From Oasisia sp. SBJ-2009 (lineage: Eukaryota; Annelida; Polychaeta; Sabellida; Siboglinidae): a DNA stretch of 64,000 bases. Position 1 is the stretch's first letter. The number at the start of each line of letters is the position of its first letter. Made by a program: the position numbers and the translations under genes. Positions 11,069 to 21,929 of this stretch are shown piece after piece. The notes under the pieces are model-generated. The model searched no databases and was not told the origin of the DNA. It saw only the letters and a program-made list of their open reading frames with translations. The stretch lies in assembly GCA_964017155.1 (NCBI GenBank), contig OZ024863.1, forward strand, positions 37,913,038-37,977,037, read 5' to 3'.

Positions 11069-11213
11069 AATCTCAAACTTAGTGTTGTCTTTGCACTGAC
11101 GGGAGCAATCGAAGTGATGGTGGAGGCCAGCTGGCTTTCCCGCGTGATCTTGTGAAGGACCAGTCCATTTTCTCCGAGGGGAGATGGTGTACTTTCTGGC
11201 AGCTACAAAAATA
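11069..11213. other. Short spacer, nothing recognised
   Basis: Flank of the duplicated block. No coding or RNA signal seen. Confidence 0.4.
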
Positions 11214-11669
11214 TTATTTTAATGCTAGAATTTCGCATTTGCTTGTTGGTGCTGGGTGTTTTGCTTTCACTGTGTTGATCATGACGTTGTAAAGGCGGTA
11301 GTCAAAAGGATGTATTGCTTGTTCGGATGTGTGACATGGTTTTCCTGAGACGGAATGTGTGAAGATGTAGTTTACAGTGAACAGTTTGAGAATGAGAATT
11401 TGGACGGTGTCGTAGAGTTTGTCTGGTACTGTTGCTGGTGACAATGGATTTCTTGCAATGGTGCTTTGTGTGCATGCCTTACGGATCTCTCTGACCTTCT
11501 GTCGAAGTCTTTGAACTTCATCACGTAGTTCGTTGAATTCTTTCTGAGACACACAACTGTGAAAATATAAATAAGTTTGCATCGTTTTGAGAAACGACGA
11601 ACCAATCAATGCAAAATGTGGGCGAAATGTCAGAATCACAATGTTAGTCCGATGAACAACTTTCATCAC
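11214..11669 (-). pseudogene. Fragment sharing the coiled segment of the HTH_Tnp_4 relic
   Basis: The minus-strand frame contains YLYFHSCVSQKEFNELRDEV followed by QRLRQKVREIRKA, almost the same as residues 140-175 of the relic at 648-1322, but here it is preceded by different sequence. It is a separate insertion of the same element type, or the internal part of it. No catalytic residues are seen. Confidence 0.5.
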
Positions 11670-12061
11670 TGGGACAGTGACTGGGTCACATCAAGGGGCT
11701 GACGCCAGCGGCTGGTTGGCAGCTCGTTGCTGCTAGGCGTAATGGTTTCTTCTACCATCCTCTCCCACATAGTATCATCGAAGTAGAAGTCGAAGTAGTC
11801 GATAGCTCTCACTTCAGGTGGGTGCCGAATTTGCGAGCCCGGAATCAGTCGGAACGCCGGTTCGCGCACCGGGTGATAATTGGCACTGTTTTCGATCCAG
11901 GCCGGATCGGAGTCCGACAAATCGCCGTCTTCGTCGTCAAACATTGCATTGACATGCATGTCACGGCCCACCACTCGATAGATGGGAACTTCTGCCTCCC
12001 CTGGGCTATCAGAAACGAGCACAGTGGCGTTATTGTTGTCATAAACATCGTCTAATGTCAT
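11666..12061 (-). pseudogene. piggyBac-like transposase N-terminus, second family (copy 1)
   Basis: 131 residues. An acidic start (FDDEDGDLSDSD) is followed by WIENSANYHPVREPAF, the block HPPEVRAIDYFDFYFDD, and MWERMVEETI. This is the start of the DDE_Tnp_1_7 domain in piggyBac transposases. The frame then reads NELPTSRWRQPLDVT and stops, so only the N-terminus is preserved. It differs in sequence from the piggyBac pieces at 5-10 kb. Confidence 0.75.
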
Positions 12062-12263
12062 TAATGCTTAATACAGGATCAGGCCTTAGCACCGTTGGAG
12101 TAGGGCGTAAGGCCAGCACCATCGCATGAATTTCCCCGAGAACCTTCTCCGAGGCTGTTACTCGGTCTTCCATGGCGCATTCCCACATGGACTGTGGCCC
12201 ATTCGCCAAAATCGTGTCACGCACGACTGCCTGGAGATCAGACGCATCCTCAAAGTTCTCCAC
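12039..12263 (-). pseudogene. Gag-like fragment related to Ngaro ORF1
   Basis: The minus-strand frame reads MENFEDASDLQAVVRDTI, SMWECAMEDRV and ASEKVLGEIHA. The same pattern (ALARSVWERDMDRRVVSSER then MLGEI) is seen in ORF1 of the retroelement at 18,374-18,733, so the two are homologous. It sits between two piggyBac N-termini, which indicates nested insertion or recombination. Confidence 0.55.
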
Positions 12264-12299
12264 AGATGCACACTGAGGCGAAGGAGTGCTCGGCGTAAC

Positions 12300-12648
12300 A
12301 GTTGGTTTCTTCTACCATCCTCTCCAACATAGTATCATAGAAGTAGAAGTCGAAGTAGTCGATAGCTCTCGCCTCGGGTAGGTGCTGAACTTGCTAGCCT
12401 GGAATCAATCAGAACGCCGGTTCGAGCACCGGGCGATAATTGGCACTGTTTTCGATCCAGGCCGCATCGAATCCTTTGAAGTCTGACAAATCGTTGTTGA
12501 ACATGGCGTTAACTAGCATGTCAGGTCCCACCACTCGATCAATGGGATCTTCTGCCTCCCCTGGGCCGTCCGAATCCAGCACAGTATCGTTTTCGTCGTC
12601 AAAAACATCGTCAAAATCACTTCCATCGCTAACATCGTTCTCCGCCAT
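12300..12648 (-). pseudogene. piggyBac-like transposase N-terminus, second family (copy 2)
   Basis: It starts MAENDVSDGSDFDDVFDDEN, continues GEAEDPIDRVVGPDML and WIENSANYRPVLEPAF, then a stop. After a frameshift it reads AIDYFDFYFYDTMLERMVEE near 12,310-12,370. It is a diverged paralogue of 11,666-12,061 with the same layout. Confidence 0.7.
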
Positions 12649-12826
12649 CTTTTCTTTGTCTCAGAAATTCAGAAACTTTGCACGGGGCCCTCACTTGGCT
12701 TGCCAATTAACCAATCAGTGGCTTCGATTTGGGCTTCCCCACTGCCATCCAATGAAAGCCAAGATGTTGGCCTATCTATATACTATGTGTTATGTTTGAC
12801 AATATGTAGAAACATATTACAAAAAT

Positions 12827-13320
12827 TATTTAAAATTTAATTTAAACAAATTCTGTGTGTAATCAACTGGCAACTCATTAATATTTACATACATACAGCT
12901 AAAATATCGCTGCACAATTGCATCTTTTGTCATACTGCCTGTCGCTGTCTGCTGTGGATTGCTGCCTTCATGATGGTTTGACTTCATCGTCCGGTGAAGC
13001 TTCCTCTGGCAGTGGCAGGCGGCGGGCATTGGCGATGTTGTCAGAACAATGTATGCCAGTATGATCAGGAGAATACCTGAAATAATAATGAAGCATTTAC
13101 ATGTAAACATTTCATTTATTTTATAGGAAAGTAGTTTGTTGGCCAATTGTCTGACACATTTATTAACAACAAAAACCACAGCAAGCATGCTGGCACCGAC
13201 TACAAATTGTACACGAAATTATACAGTGCAATAACATTCAAAAACAAATTATACAGTGCAATAACATTCAAAAACTAGTATCGATTAACTTACTATTGGC
13301 TACTTAGCCGAATTCACCAT
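12827..13320. other. AT-rich stretch, no gene recognised
   Basis: One minus-strand frame (12,826-13,188) has a hydrophobic segment but no family I know. A 29-bp direct duplication (attatacagtgcaataaca...) lies at 13,217-13,275. Confidence 0.4.
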
Positions 13321-13384
13321 ATGTGGGGGTCATTCCGCCACCAGGTCACCCAACATATTGTGACCGACCCCCACGCAGTCGTAC

Positions 13385-13640
13385 TAAACATGCCTCCAAA
13401 GTTACACATGCCGGGAATTGACTAATTGCATAATGCACAAAGCAGTCATACTGATACTGCACATGTCTCCAAGGTTACACATGCCGGGTAAGTGACTTAT
13501 TGCAGAATGTACAAAGCAGCAATACGGCACGTCTGCAAAAAATTATACTGCCGGTTAATTTACTAATGGCACAAAAGCAGCTAGACGGTACCTGTTTGCA
13601 AAGTTACACCAGTCGATTAACACACAGTACACCCCACAGC
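13385..13640. repeat. Degenerate 60-75 bp tandem repeat
   Basis: About four diverged units share the words ctccaaagttacacatgccg, attgcataatgcacaaagca and catactg. It lies just downstream (minus sense) of the SGNH ORF and may be the 3' region of a retroelement. Confidence 0.55.
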
Positions 13641-13667
13641 AACAGGCACTTACCACCGGCCATGACT

Positions 13668-14259
13668 TCACTTCCGGAGTGACTTGACTGCAGTAAACAC
13701 AGCCCCTTTAATGGTGCGGAACAACTTGTGATTGCCTAGGTCATTAAAATGTACGCCATCAGGCCAGAAGATTTCCCGCTGGATATTCCAGAAACCCTTG
13801 TAAGACCAAAAGGACATGGGAAAGTCTGTGCAAACGGCTTTCAGGAACTCATTAAGTTCCGCAACCCTGGCCGAACCCTCGTCATAGCTAATATGCCGCC
13901 AGCACTGCCGCCTCACGACCTGGCATACGACAACCCTATGCGAATTAGTTCTTTGGCGAGTTCGTATAAACGCATACCTACAAGTAACGTCTGCGGAGGT
14001 CCCGCGTGGTCGAGGTCATTGGCACACCCACACTTAATATGCACACGCTAGGGACTTCGACGGCCAACTTACGTTTCAAATCCGGATTGGCGACGAGGGA
14101 AGGAACAGACCCGCCACGGTACCCGTGGAAGCCGATCTGGCAATCCAGGCATTCTAATAAAGAATTAGAAAAGCTTACCTCCGTTGACGCAACAAACCGT
14201 CCAAGCCAGAAAACATGTGAATTGCCAACGATCCACACCAATTCCCGACTCGACGCCAT
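13668..14259 (-). pseudogene. SGNH-hydrolase ORF with all blocks but two frameshifts (copy 3)
   Basis: The first frame (14,259-13,978) gives WIVGNSHVFWLGRF (block I, Ser present in G-N-S-H), GFHGYRGGSVPSL (block II) and SVCILSV. A slip near 14,035 leads to GCANDLDHAG (block III, N-D present) and LLVGMRLYELAKELIR. A second slip leads to the frame 13,916-13,668 with FWPDGVHFNDLGNHKL (block V, Asp and His present). The catalytic Ser, Asn, Asp and His can all be seen, but in three frames. This SGNH type has been reported as an accessory ORF of Ngaro-like retroelements. The nearest RT is at 17 kb on the same strand. Confidence 0.75.
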
Positions 14260-14287
14260 ACCGTTTACAAACCTCGAACTTCAGTGA

Positions 14288-14990
14288 AACAAAATGGCGA
14301 CGTGGCGGCCTTTGTTCGCTCCCTCGCGGTCCGACGGAAAACACGTTAAATAATTAAATTTAAGACCTCAACCGAACTAACAACCAAACAAACGAATCTA
14401 GACTAATATAACCACTAAACGAAACTACTTAAAACAAAATACGAACAATAACGACAAATCAGGAAGCGAAGATAACTTATGTACTCATTCAGCAATAAAT
14501 TGTGAAAGAATGAGGTCGAGTCCGCTACGCTATGGCCTTTATAGTGTTATCTGGTGCGCACGCGTGAATCGCATAGCCTTGTAGCCAAAACCCACACTTG
14601 TCCTGCACCCTCCACATAAACCGCAGTATGTCCCTATTACATACATCCATGTATGCAACCGCGGTCACATACACCCTCCTATGCAAAGCAACAATGCAAG
14701 ACCAAGTCTGATTGAAATTGGTTAAAATGAATGACTTTAATATGTACACATTATAAACAGATCGGCAGCTTGATGTTCAGGGAAAAGCCTAAACGACATA
14801 ATAAAACAAAAGCGAAGAAACATAGTGTGACTTGGGACTCTAAAAGCATAGGCCATGAAGAGTGGTGTCATGGTTGTGGTTTTTAATACTTTATTGAACA
14901 CAAACAATTCAACAGCAGATATCCAGGGCAAGCGTGTCGGGCAACGCAACCCTCACGTGAGCAGATGACCCCTAAAACAACACCATGAAA
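14288..14990. other. Non-coding flank of SGNH ORFs with a dispersed repeat
   Basis: The part from about 14,525 to 14,750 resembles 27,801-28,010 (shared minus-strand peptide pattern around CIVALHR and CIAALHR), so it is a dispersed repeat. No other gene seen. Confidence 0.5.
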
Positions 14991-15409
14991 CGGTTAAACT
15001 ATGTGAACGTCAATAAGACCAGCGTTCGCCACCTTTCGCAGCATCCCCATTATCGCCTCTAGCAACCAGCGACTGCGCATAGTTGTACAATCGCATACCT
15101 ATCGTAAGTACGGATTCTCGACTACCGTACACATCATTGCCCGCTACACAAAGGACAACTATAGCAGGCCTATGCAAATGTAGTAAACGGAGGACACTGG
15201 CGTCGTCACGAACAGACGGGACGATGCCACCCCGTTACCTGGCAAATTTAAAATGGCAATCCGTGCCTACGGCGGATGACCCAGTACCGAAACGTATGCC
15301 GGACGACGAGACGAAACGTTCCAGCCAAGAAACATGGCTGTCCCCCAGCACTAAAGCGAGGGTAGTACCCGCCGTAAGTTCGGAGAACGTAAAGGTAAAA
15401 TATACTTAG
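14990..15409 (-). pseudogene. SGNH-hydrolase N-terminal part (copy 4)
   Basis: The minus-strand frame, antisense to an open plus frame at 15,083-15,409, reads LALVLGDSHVSWLERF (block I with Ser), FKFARYRGGIVPSV (block II), AIVVLCVAGNDVYGS (block III with Asn-Asp) and LTIGMRLYNYAQSLVARG. The C-terminal block with Asp-x-x-His is missing. The order and spacing match the copy at 13,668-14,259, from which it is clearly diverged. It was found only by reading the opposite strand of the longer open frame. Confidence 0.7.
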
Positions 15410-15639
15410 AAATCGTCAGATGGCAAAATGAGGGCACACGAGGGCCGAGGCGAACAAAGGAATCAGTCGCAAGTTGGACGAAAGGGGCCGCCGTTGGCCG
15501 TTGCCACTGGCACTAAAACACACTATGAAGACTGTTAACAGACGATTAAAGTATAATACAAAATTTCCCAACACCAACAACACTAAATTCTCAAACACGA
15601 ATAAACTAAATTGAACTCCTGAGTGAAACGACACTGTTC

Positions 15640-16190
15640 ACGAACTCAAAGTGACGAATGGGACGGGTACTGGTTTGAACTGGATTTATAAAGACTCAGG
15701 CTGATTACTACGGACGCCACTAGGGTATTACTGTGATTACTCCTGACCTAACCCACCAGATGTCACCACTTGAATTATCACTTCACATAGGATTATTTAA
15801 TGCAAGCACCAACACGAGTCAAAAGTAGTGATGAAAAAAGGCCAAACTAATGACGTTGATTTATTATGAAATTGTTAAAAAGTAAGAGAAATGTGGGCTC
15901 TACTCCCCAAGGCCAAGCTTATTACTTGTCACCTCTCCCTCAGGTTGACAGAGCCCACATTTCAACGAACAGTAGCATTACTGCTGTGGTTATAAAACAA
16001 TGTCACTTTTCAACATACACGTAATATTATCATTACTGCTGTGGTTATATAAAACCCTATCATTAATATGTATTATAATGTACTAATCAATCACACCCTT
16101 CATTCACACGAACTCTAATCTATACTAACCAGATAGTTATTTTACATGTAATTATTTAGCCTACACCTAGAAGTGGGGCCATTATGCCAC
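15640..16190. other. Putative 3' region of the Ngaro-like element
   Basis: Downstream (minus sense) of the truncated recombinase. It contains a 12-13 bp inverted repeat (aatgtgggctct at 15,890 and agagcccacatt at 15,951) and a block near 15,740-15,800 that resembles sequences at 1600-1670 and 28,290-28,350. This is consistent with a repeat end of a tyrosine-recombinase retroelement, but I could not define the split repeats. Confidence 0.4.
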
Positions 16191-16193
16191 CGG

Positions 16194-18035
16194 TCACCGA
16201 GCCACATGCCTCACCAATACCTTATGAAGACAGGCCTTAGCCAAAATTGTGGACACAATGGATGCTGGAGCAGAGCCATCAGCATGCAGGTGTGCAATAA
16301 ACAATAACATCATGGGCACAGATACAGGCAATTTAGTGGGGAGACATAGAGACTCATGAAACGTTATTAGCTTCTTCCATGCAAGCTCATAATGTAACCT
16401 GGAAGACGTAGTAAGAGACGCCTGCAATAACGAGCTTAAAGACTGCCTAAGCAGGCTGGGACATGCTGTACGGGACGATGACCGGGTTGACGTTTGCCCA
16501 AGGTGCCAGGGCATGGAATTCTCCCACCTGTGAACGAGATAGCTTACCAGATAAAATGTTAAAGCAGCCAGGAATATGGTGTGCAGCTAAATTTATGTTA
16601 AACCGTAAGCATGCCAGTACCAGGGGACGGGTTAAGGCCATAATGTGGGGGTCTCGCGAAGTCTGGTTATTAATGATGGGGACCAGGGCTTCATTATCAG
16701 TGAAAAAGCAGACAGTCTTATTGGCCCAAGCATTACCTCACACATGGACTGCTGCAACAATAGGGTAGAGTTCCAGAACGGCGACATTGTGTGAACGCCA
16801 CTCTGCGGGCCACAGACCAGAAAACCATGCGCTCCCATACAGAGCCCCGTAGCCAATCGCCCCTGCTACCTCAGTGTAGAGCTCAAGAAAGTCACCTGTC
16901 AACAAATTATCATCCAAAGAGAGTGCTTTACCATTGAAGTGTTGCAGAAAAGCCAACCATACGCCCACATCAAACTTAGCCTGTCTGGTCAAGCGGATGT
17001 GGAAGTATGGGCGGGAGACACCGATGGTGAGGTCAATTAAACGTCGCAAAAAGGGGCGTCCTGGGACCACAACCTCAGCACAACAAGACAACAACCCTAT
17101 AACAGACTAATTCTTTTAAGGTGACTTTCTGTTTGAGCAACAAACCAAGTAACAAATTCCTAGCCCTGACGAGCTTATCTTCGGGAAACCTAGCGTGCAT
17201 CTGCACGGCGTCAAGGATAATTCCCAGGAACTGTATGGAGGTGGAAGAGCCATAAGTTTTTTTCCGGAGCCAGGGAAACCCCAATGTTGTAACACATAGT
17301 GATAAATGCGTGCAGATCATGAGTACATTTATCAAATGAGTGTGCCAGTAACTTTAGCAGCCCAACACAATGCTGTACTGAAACACTCGAAAATAGCACA
17401 TGAACTGGAACAACCCATAGGCAGAACGGCGTCCATGAAAAACTGGCCCCTCCACTGGAAACCTCTGCTGGTGAAATAGGAATGATCCAAAAAGCGGATT
17501 CAATATCGACCTTAGCCATGTAAACCAATTGAGGGAAATGCTTAATAAAGTCAATGGCCTCGGAATAGTCGCATAACGGACGGAAGAAAACTTGTGGGGA
17601 CTAAAATCATTCACAGAGGACCCTTCGGGGTAAGATAAATGTTGGATCATTTGAAATACACCAGCAGCTTTCTTGGGGACTACACCAAGGGGTGACACCC
17701 GATAATTACAAGAGGCAGGGGGCACGGCAAAAGGCACAAGCACCCCTTCCAACTGTAACTCCTTAGATAATTTATGATCAATGACCTCGCGAAATTCCAA
17801 AGCAGATTTAAGGTTAGTGATGCTAGCCATGTTGACCTGAGGGGTGCAGGCCAATACAGCCAACTGAAAAACCGGAACCAAAACCATGTAAAAGATAATG
17901 TAGTATGTTAGGGTCGTAACCATGTAGCAAATGCTGTAAGGCAACCAGTGAAACAGGGGATGGTAATTTACCGTCGGTGCCATGCAGGTAGTCCATTGGC
18001 AGTCTAGGTGCCACTGTTATAATTAATGTGATCAT
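16194..18035 (-). pseudogene. Ngaro/DIRS-like retrotransposon polyprotein: RT, RNase H, truncated tyrosine recombinase
   Basis: Frames on the minus strand lie in the expected order. RT: VPFAVPPASCNYRVSPLGVV with PKK at 17,700, QHLSYPEGSSVND, YMAKVDIESAFWIIPIS (motif A Asp), FLGIILDAVQMHARFPEDKL. RNase H: PFLRRLIDLT, GYGALYGSAWFSGLWPAEW, VAVLELYPIVAAVHV. Then AAHHIPGCFNILSGKLSRSQ, the characteristic RNase H end before the recombinase. Recombinase: SSRLHYELAWKKLITF and LPVSVPMMLLFIAHLHADGS, the N-terminal SAM-like part. The catalytic R-H-R-Y half is missing. At least four frameshifts or stops make it inactive. Such elements insert through a tyrosine recombinase instead of an integrase. Ngaro is favoured over DIRS because of the neighbouring SGNH ORFs. 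Confidence 0.8.
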
Positions 18036-18373
18036 GTTAGAATGATTTTTTTTTTTTTGTCATAAATAACAAACAGTCAGTCCTTTCATTAACACATTCA
18101 GTGGGTGTGATGGCCACCTCTTACTGTTCGTCAGATTAAAAAGATCCCCTACACTGTCCTGTTGCATCAGGAAATGTTTCCCTGATATTATTCACAGCAC
18201 ACGATGGGATGACTTGGCCTACATGTCTGCCCAACTTGTTGTGAAACCAGTATGTAAACTCGCGGGACAAGAGGAATGGCACTACGCCCCTCCCCAGTTG
18301 GCATATCCGCCAAAACAGACTGAGCTGCACTGCCCAGGGTGGCTGTTGGAGCAGTCGGGCGCAAGTTCGAGAA

Positions 18374-18733
18374 TTAGTTGCGAATCTCCCCCAACATGCG
18401 CTCGGAGGAGACCACTCGTCGATCCATATCTCTTTCCCACACGCTGCGAGCCAAGGCCGAGCCTATCACAACAGTCCAAAGACCAGGCGCAGCGTCGAAA
18501 TCCTGCAGTTCGGTACACTGCGTAGGAGGGCGACCGAACGACACTGGCTGGTAACCGGAAGGGTCCACAAAGGGCGGCGAACGTGGCGGGACAGTCCCCA
18601 AGGGGGCAGCACAGTCTGAGTCCGTATCGGGTGGCACAGCACGGGTCCGGGAACATGTGTGACGCACGGACGAAGCTTGGCATGAAGGGCGGCCACAGCC
18701 TCGGCCTCGGGTCGTCCTGGCCAGCGGCATGCT
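18374..18733 (-). pseudogene. ORF1 (gag-like) of the Ngaro-like element
   Basis: Starting at an ATG directly after an acceptor-like ttgttattgcag, the frame reads MPLARTTRGRGCGRPSCQAS. It continues proline- and arginine-rich, then ALARSVWERDMDRRVVSSER and MLGEI before a stop. The last part matches the fragment at 12,039-12,263. It lies about 400 bases upstream of the RT region on the same strand, as ORF1 should. A second frame (18,330-18,136) continues with gag-like sequence after a frameshift. Confidence 0.6.
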
Positions 18734-18750
18734 GCAATAACAAGAACACC

Positions 18751-19005
18751 TTAGATAGACAAGGTATATAAAATATAAACATAAAGAACACACCCGTAGC
18801 AATAAGGAGACATGAACAAACAAAGCTGGCAACAATCACTGGAGTACAGAGAGACACAGTCGGCTGATTTAATACGAAACTGCTTGCCCTTCACTACCAT
18901 GGTCCCTCGGGCAAGCAGGGTCTCTTTAACTTCAGATGAATTTGCGGTGACGTACCACTCATGGTTACACATGAGTGGCCCGAATGCAAGTACATGTGCA
19001 GCCAT
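18751..19005 (-). pseudogene. Small RRM-like/gag-like exon
   Basis: The minus-strand frame has HEWYVTANSSEVKETLLARG, TMVVKGKQFRIKSAD, a pattern found at the N-terminus of zinc-knuckle gag-like proteins of retroelements. It lies directly upstream of ORF1 and downstream of a Harbinger fragment, so it may be the first coding piece of the element. Confidence 0.45.
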
Positions 19006-19115
19006 TCATTGAGCATGTACCTGACATCTCCAAGGAGGAAACCAAGTCCATGTTGGCTCTCGAAGTCCGCTTACATGGCACTCTCACAGTATGTGTGAGT
19101 CGTAAACACTCCCTA
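19006..19115 (-). pseudogene. Harbinger transposase DDE fragment (copy 1)
   Basis: The minus-strand frame contains ADFESQHGLGFLLGDVRYML followed by NEWL. PIF/Harbinger DDE domains have LLGDSGYPL at this place. The Gly of GY is Arg here, and a stop precedes the fragment. It matches 20,400-20,510. Confidence 0.6.
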
Positions 19116-19198
19116 CAATAAGACAGACAGTGTACCACATAAATACATAACACACACAGTTACTACATACATAACGTTATTTTAAAAGTCTTATTAAT

Positions 19199-19551
19199 CA
19201 CACAATCATATAATATGAATGTAAATAAACAGACGTATCAAATACAAGACCAGGGTTGTGGGTGAACTTGTAGATCAGGTTTTTTAATGTTTACAAAACA
19301 TGGCATCACATACATAATTATACAGTAATCAAAATATTGCACAAAACCGTGATCTCCCAAGACCTACAAGTCGGCTACACTAACTAACTACATTTACATA
19401 AAACAATATCTAATACAATGTTAATTACCATATTAATCACGTAAGCTAAATAATATGTAGACATATAATATGAATGTAAATAAACAGACGTATCAAATAC
19501 AAGACCAGGGTTGTGGGTGAACTTATAGATCAGGTTTTTTAATGTTTATGA
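19199..19551. repeat. Direct repeat of about 90 bp, two copies
   Basis: 19,205-19,293 and 19,463-19,551 share atgaatgtaaataaacagac and the following accagggttgtgggtgaact block. An inverted copy of the latter occurs near 34,405-34,440. It is a dispersed repeat. Confidence 0.7.
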
Positions 19552-19833
19552 TAATATGTGACCCAGCACAGCAAAATCAGGAATAAGTAGAAAAATCAGA
19601 GTTGGAGGTACCATGTGAAAGGTAATTTTATGGGCTTTCTAATGGTACCAATCACAAATGTCTAGCTATATCAGTGGCCAGGTTATTGTTTTATAAAGCG
19701 AAGGTGTACTAAGTTATTTTCTGAAAAACGATTCTGAGAAAACCAGCTTTAAAGTTTGATGAAGTATTTTATTACATTTGGAACACAAAGACATATCACA
19801 GCATAATGAAATTTGGCACAATTATAAACCACA
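19552..19833. other. Dispersed AT-rich repeat, no gene
   Basis: No open frame of interest. The sequence style (short palindromic words, no coding bias) suggests a non-autonomous element. Confidence 0.35.
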
Positions 19834-20283
19834 TCAACCCGCATAACGTGGTGACATTTCACATGTGTAGCTGTATAGTATTACAGATATCACTTCCTGT
19901 CGTTCTTCACCAAATCGAAAATCTACACTAGAATGTTGTGTCCATTTCTGCCACATCACGAGACCGTCACTGTTTCTTTTGGCGTTTCCTTGATGTGGCA
20001 GTAGCCACTTCACGAGATGGGCCAGCTGCTGCAGCTGCTGCAGCTGCTGCTGCTGTTGCAGCAGTGGATTGTTGCGGCTTCGGCTGTGTTGGCTTGGGAC
20101 AGGTGACGTCCGCCGAATTCGGGTGGCAGAATTCACGAATCTTGTCATACAAATACCACTGTCTGTGGATGTTGAGGCCTGGGGTGGAGCTGCTGCAGAC
20201 AGAGCAGCAGGTGGGGGAACTCCTTGCCTGCCGATCAAAGTGAACCGCTGTTCATCATCTGATGACTGTTTCTTTGCAAACAC
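19834..20283 (-). pseudogene. Low-complexity ORF with poly-Gln/poly-Ala tract
   Basis: A 149-residue minus frame starting MFAKKQSSDDEQRF. It has a run of Gln and Leu encoded by CAG/CTG triplets at 20,022-20,075 (the other frame reads it as poly-Ala), followed by LAHLVKWLLPHQG. A linker of about 100 residues before it is Pro-, Ser- and Ala-rich. I do not recognise a family. It follows Harbinger pieces on the same strand and might be part of the element's second protein. Confidence 0.35.
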
Positions 20284-20540
20284 GACCCGAGTTTGGTCAT
20301 CTCTGTTTCCAACCCATTTGAAAATTTAACGTACTCATTCAAGGTAGCACTACTAAATTTGACACATTGTAGTGGATCTGGGGTGTTGTCGTGGCATGTA
20401 CATAGGGTGTCATCCGCCATTCATTGAGCATGTATCCGACATCTCCAAGGAGGAAACCAAGCCCACGTTGGCTCTCGAAGTCTGCATACATAGCACTCGT
20501 AAACACTCCCTACAATAAGACATTATATCACATAAATACA
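20235..20540 (-). pseudogene. Harbinger transposase pieces in reversed order (copy 2)
   Basis: Minus strand: ADFESQRGLGFLLGDVGYML followed by NEWRMTPYV is the DDE block around the catalytic Asp of PIF/Harbinger. Downstream of it the frame reads SSATLNEYVKFSNG, which belongs to the HTH region that should lie upstream (compare 28,473-28,724). The piece order is therefore rearranged. Confidence 0.65.
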
Positions 20541-21840
20541 TAACACACACAATTACTACGTACGTGTAAGGGATTGTGTTGTTGAACGACAAACTCAACA
20601 CACAGACGATGTGAGACTGTTTATCAGGGTATAATTGACTGGTATAATTGACACCTAGTGGTTCTCTCCACAGCTCTCCTTCGCGACAACGCCGGCACAA
20701 TAAAGTGACCAGTCGCTGTCCACGTGTGCTGTCCATCTGCGTGGCTCAGCCGCAGTACGGCTTTTAAAGTCTGGCCTGACAGATGACGCGCTACTCCCAC
20801 ATGACCCGACCACTGACGCGCTACCCCCTGTCAGGAAGGCTACAGTAACCAGAAAGTAATAGCGGCCGCTCTAGCCGTTTGGGAGCCTGTACCACTGTAT
20901 TATAATGCTACACATTTATACAACCACAACTCTACACCTTTACATACGTAGCGTTATTTTAAAAGTCTTGTAAAAGTCATACATATTTACAGGAATTTGC
21001 ACGGAAACAGTAATTTGTTTCTTGCTATACGCTCATATAACAGATAATGGGATGTCAAAGTAAGTGTATTTTAAAGAAGCTCTAAGTGGAAAAATAGAAG
21101 TTTTGAATGATACCTTCTATAGTTGCCATGCTTAATAAATAGGATATAGTCAATTTCAAGTAAAATTCATAATAATTATAACACATGTCCAAATGTATGT
21201 TTGTACACGAGCTTGAAAGTAAGCCAACTTTTATGTAAAACTAGACGCAATAACTACAATAATGTAAAATGTAACCACCTAGTTATACATGTAATAACTA
21301 ATATACAGGCTTTACAGCCAAGGTGGAGGAATCGACCACACACGGCCAAATCTGTAATAACCATTTCATATATTGGCTCCCCCCACCACATAGAATTTCG
21401 TGTAATGAGATCAATTCACTGCAATGATATTAATGGTGTAACTAGTCACTCGACAACCGTATGTGCCCCACCTCAGTAGAAAACACGTATGTTACCCACT
21501 AATCACACCGTGTGTTGGAACTGTGCTGTGTTACGGATAACTGACATACAAGTAATAGGTACATATGCGGTATCAGTGGACTGACACACGTTCACTGCTT
21601 CGGCTCCGGGCTGACCTCATTCTCTCATCACTCCCCAGTCTCCTGCTAGCTGTCACTCCAGGGAGCATCCATTAGCTGATCTATACTATAAGTGATCACA
21701 AGGTCATACCCAAATAGCCCTATAGTCTATATTAACCTAATTAGTGACATGAAATTCCTCACCTAAATTGAATGTACACATATAACAGTATAAGAGAACC
21801 GTATTAGAAGGTTAGGAAGTAACCACTGACAGCCACCCGG
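20541..21840. other. No gene recognised
   Basis: AT-rich stretch with short unrelated frames. No RNA gene, TIR pair or coding domain was seen. Confidence 0.4.
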
Positions 21841-21929
21841 GACTTGTAGTGTCCGAAGTGACATTGTCCGACACTACAGCAGGTGACAGTCGTCACCCAA
21901 GTCTTTATTGCCTTGGCCGTCGAACCTCT

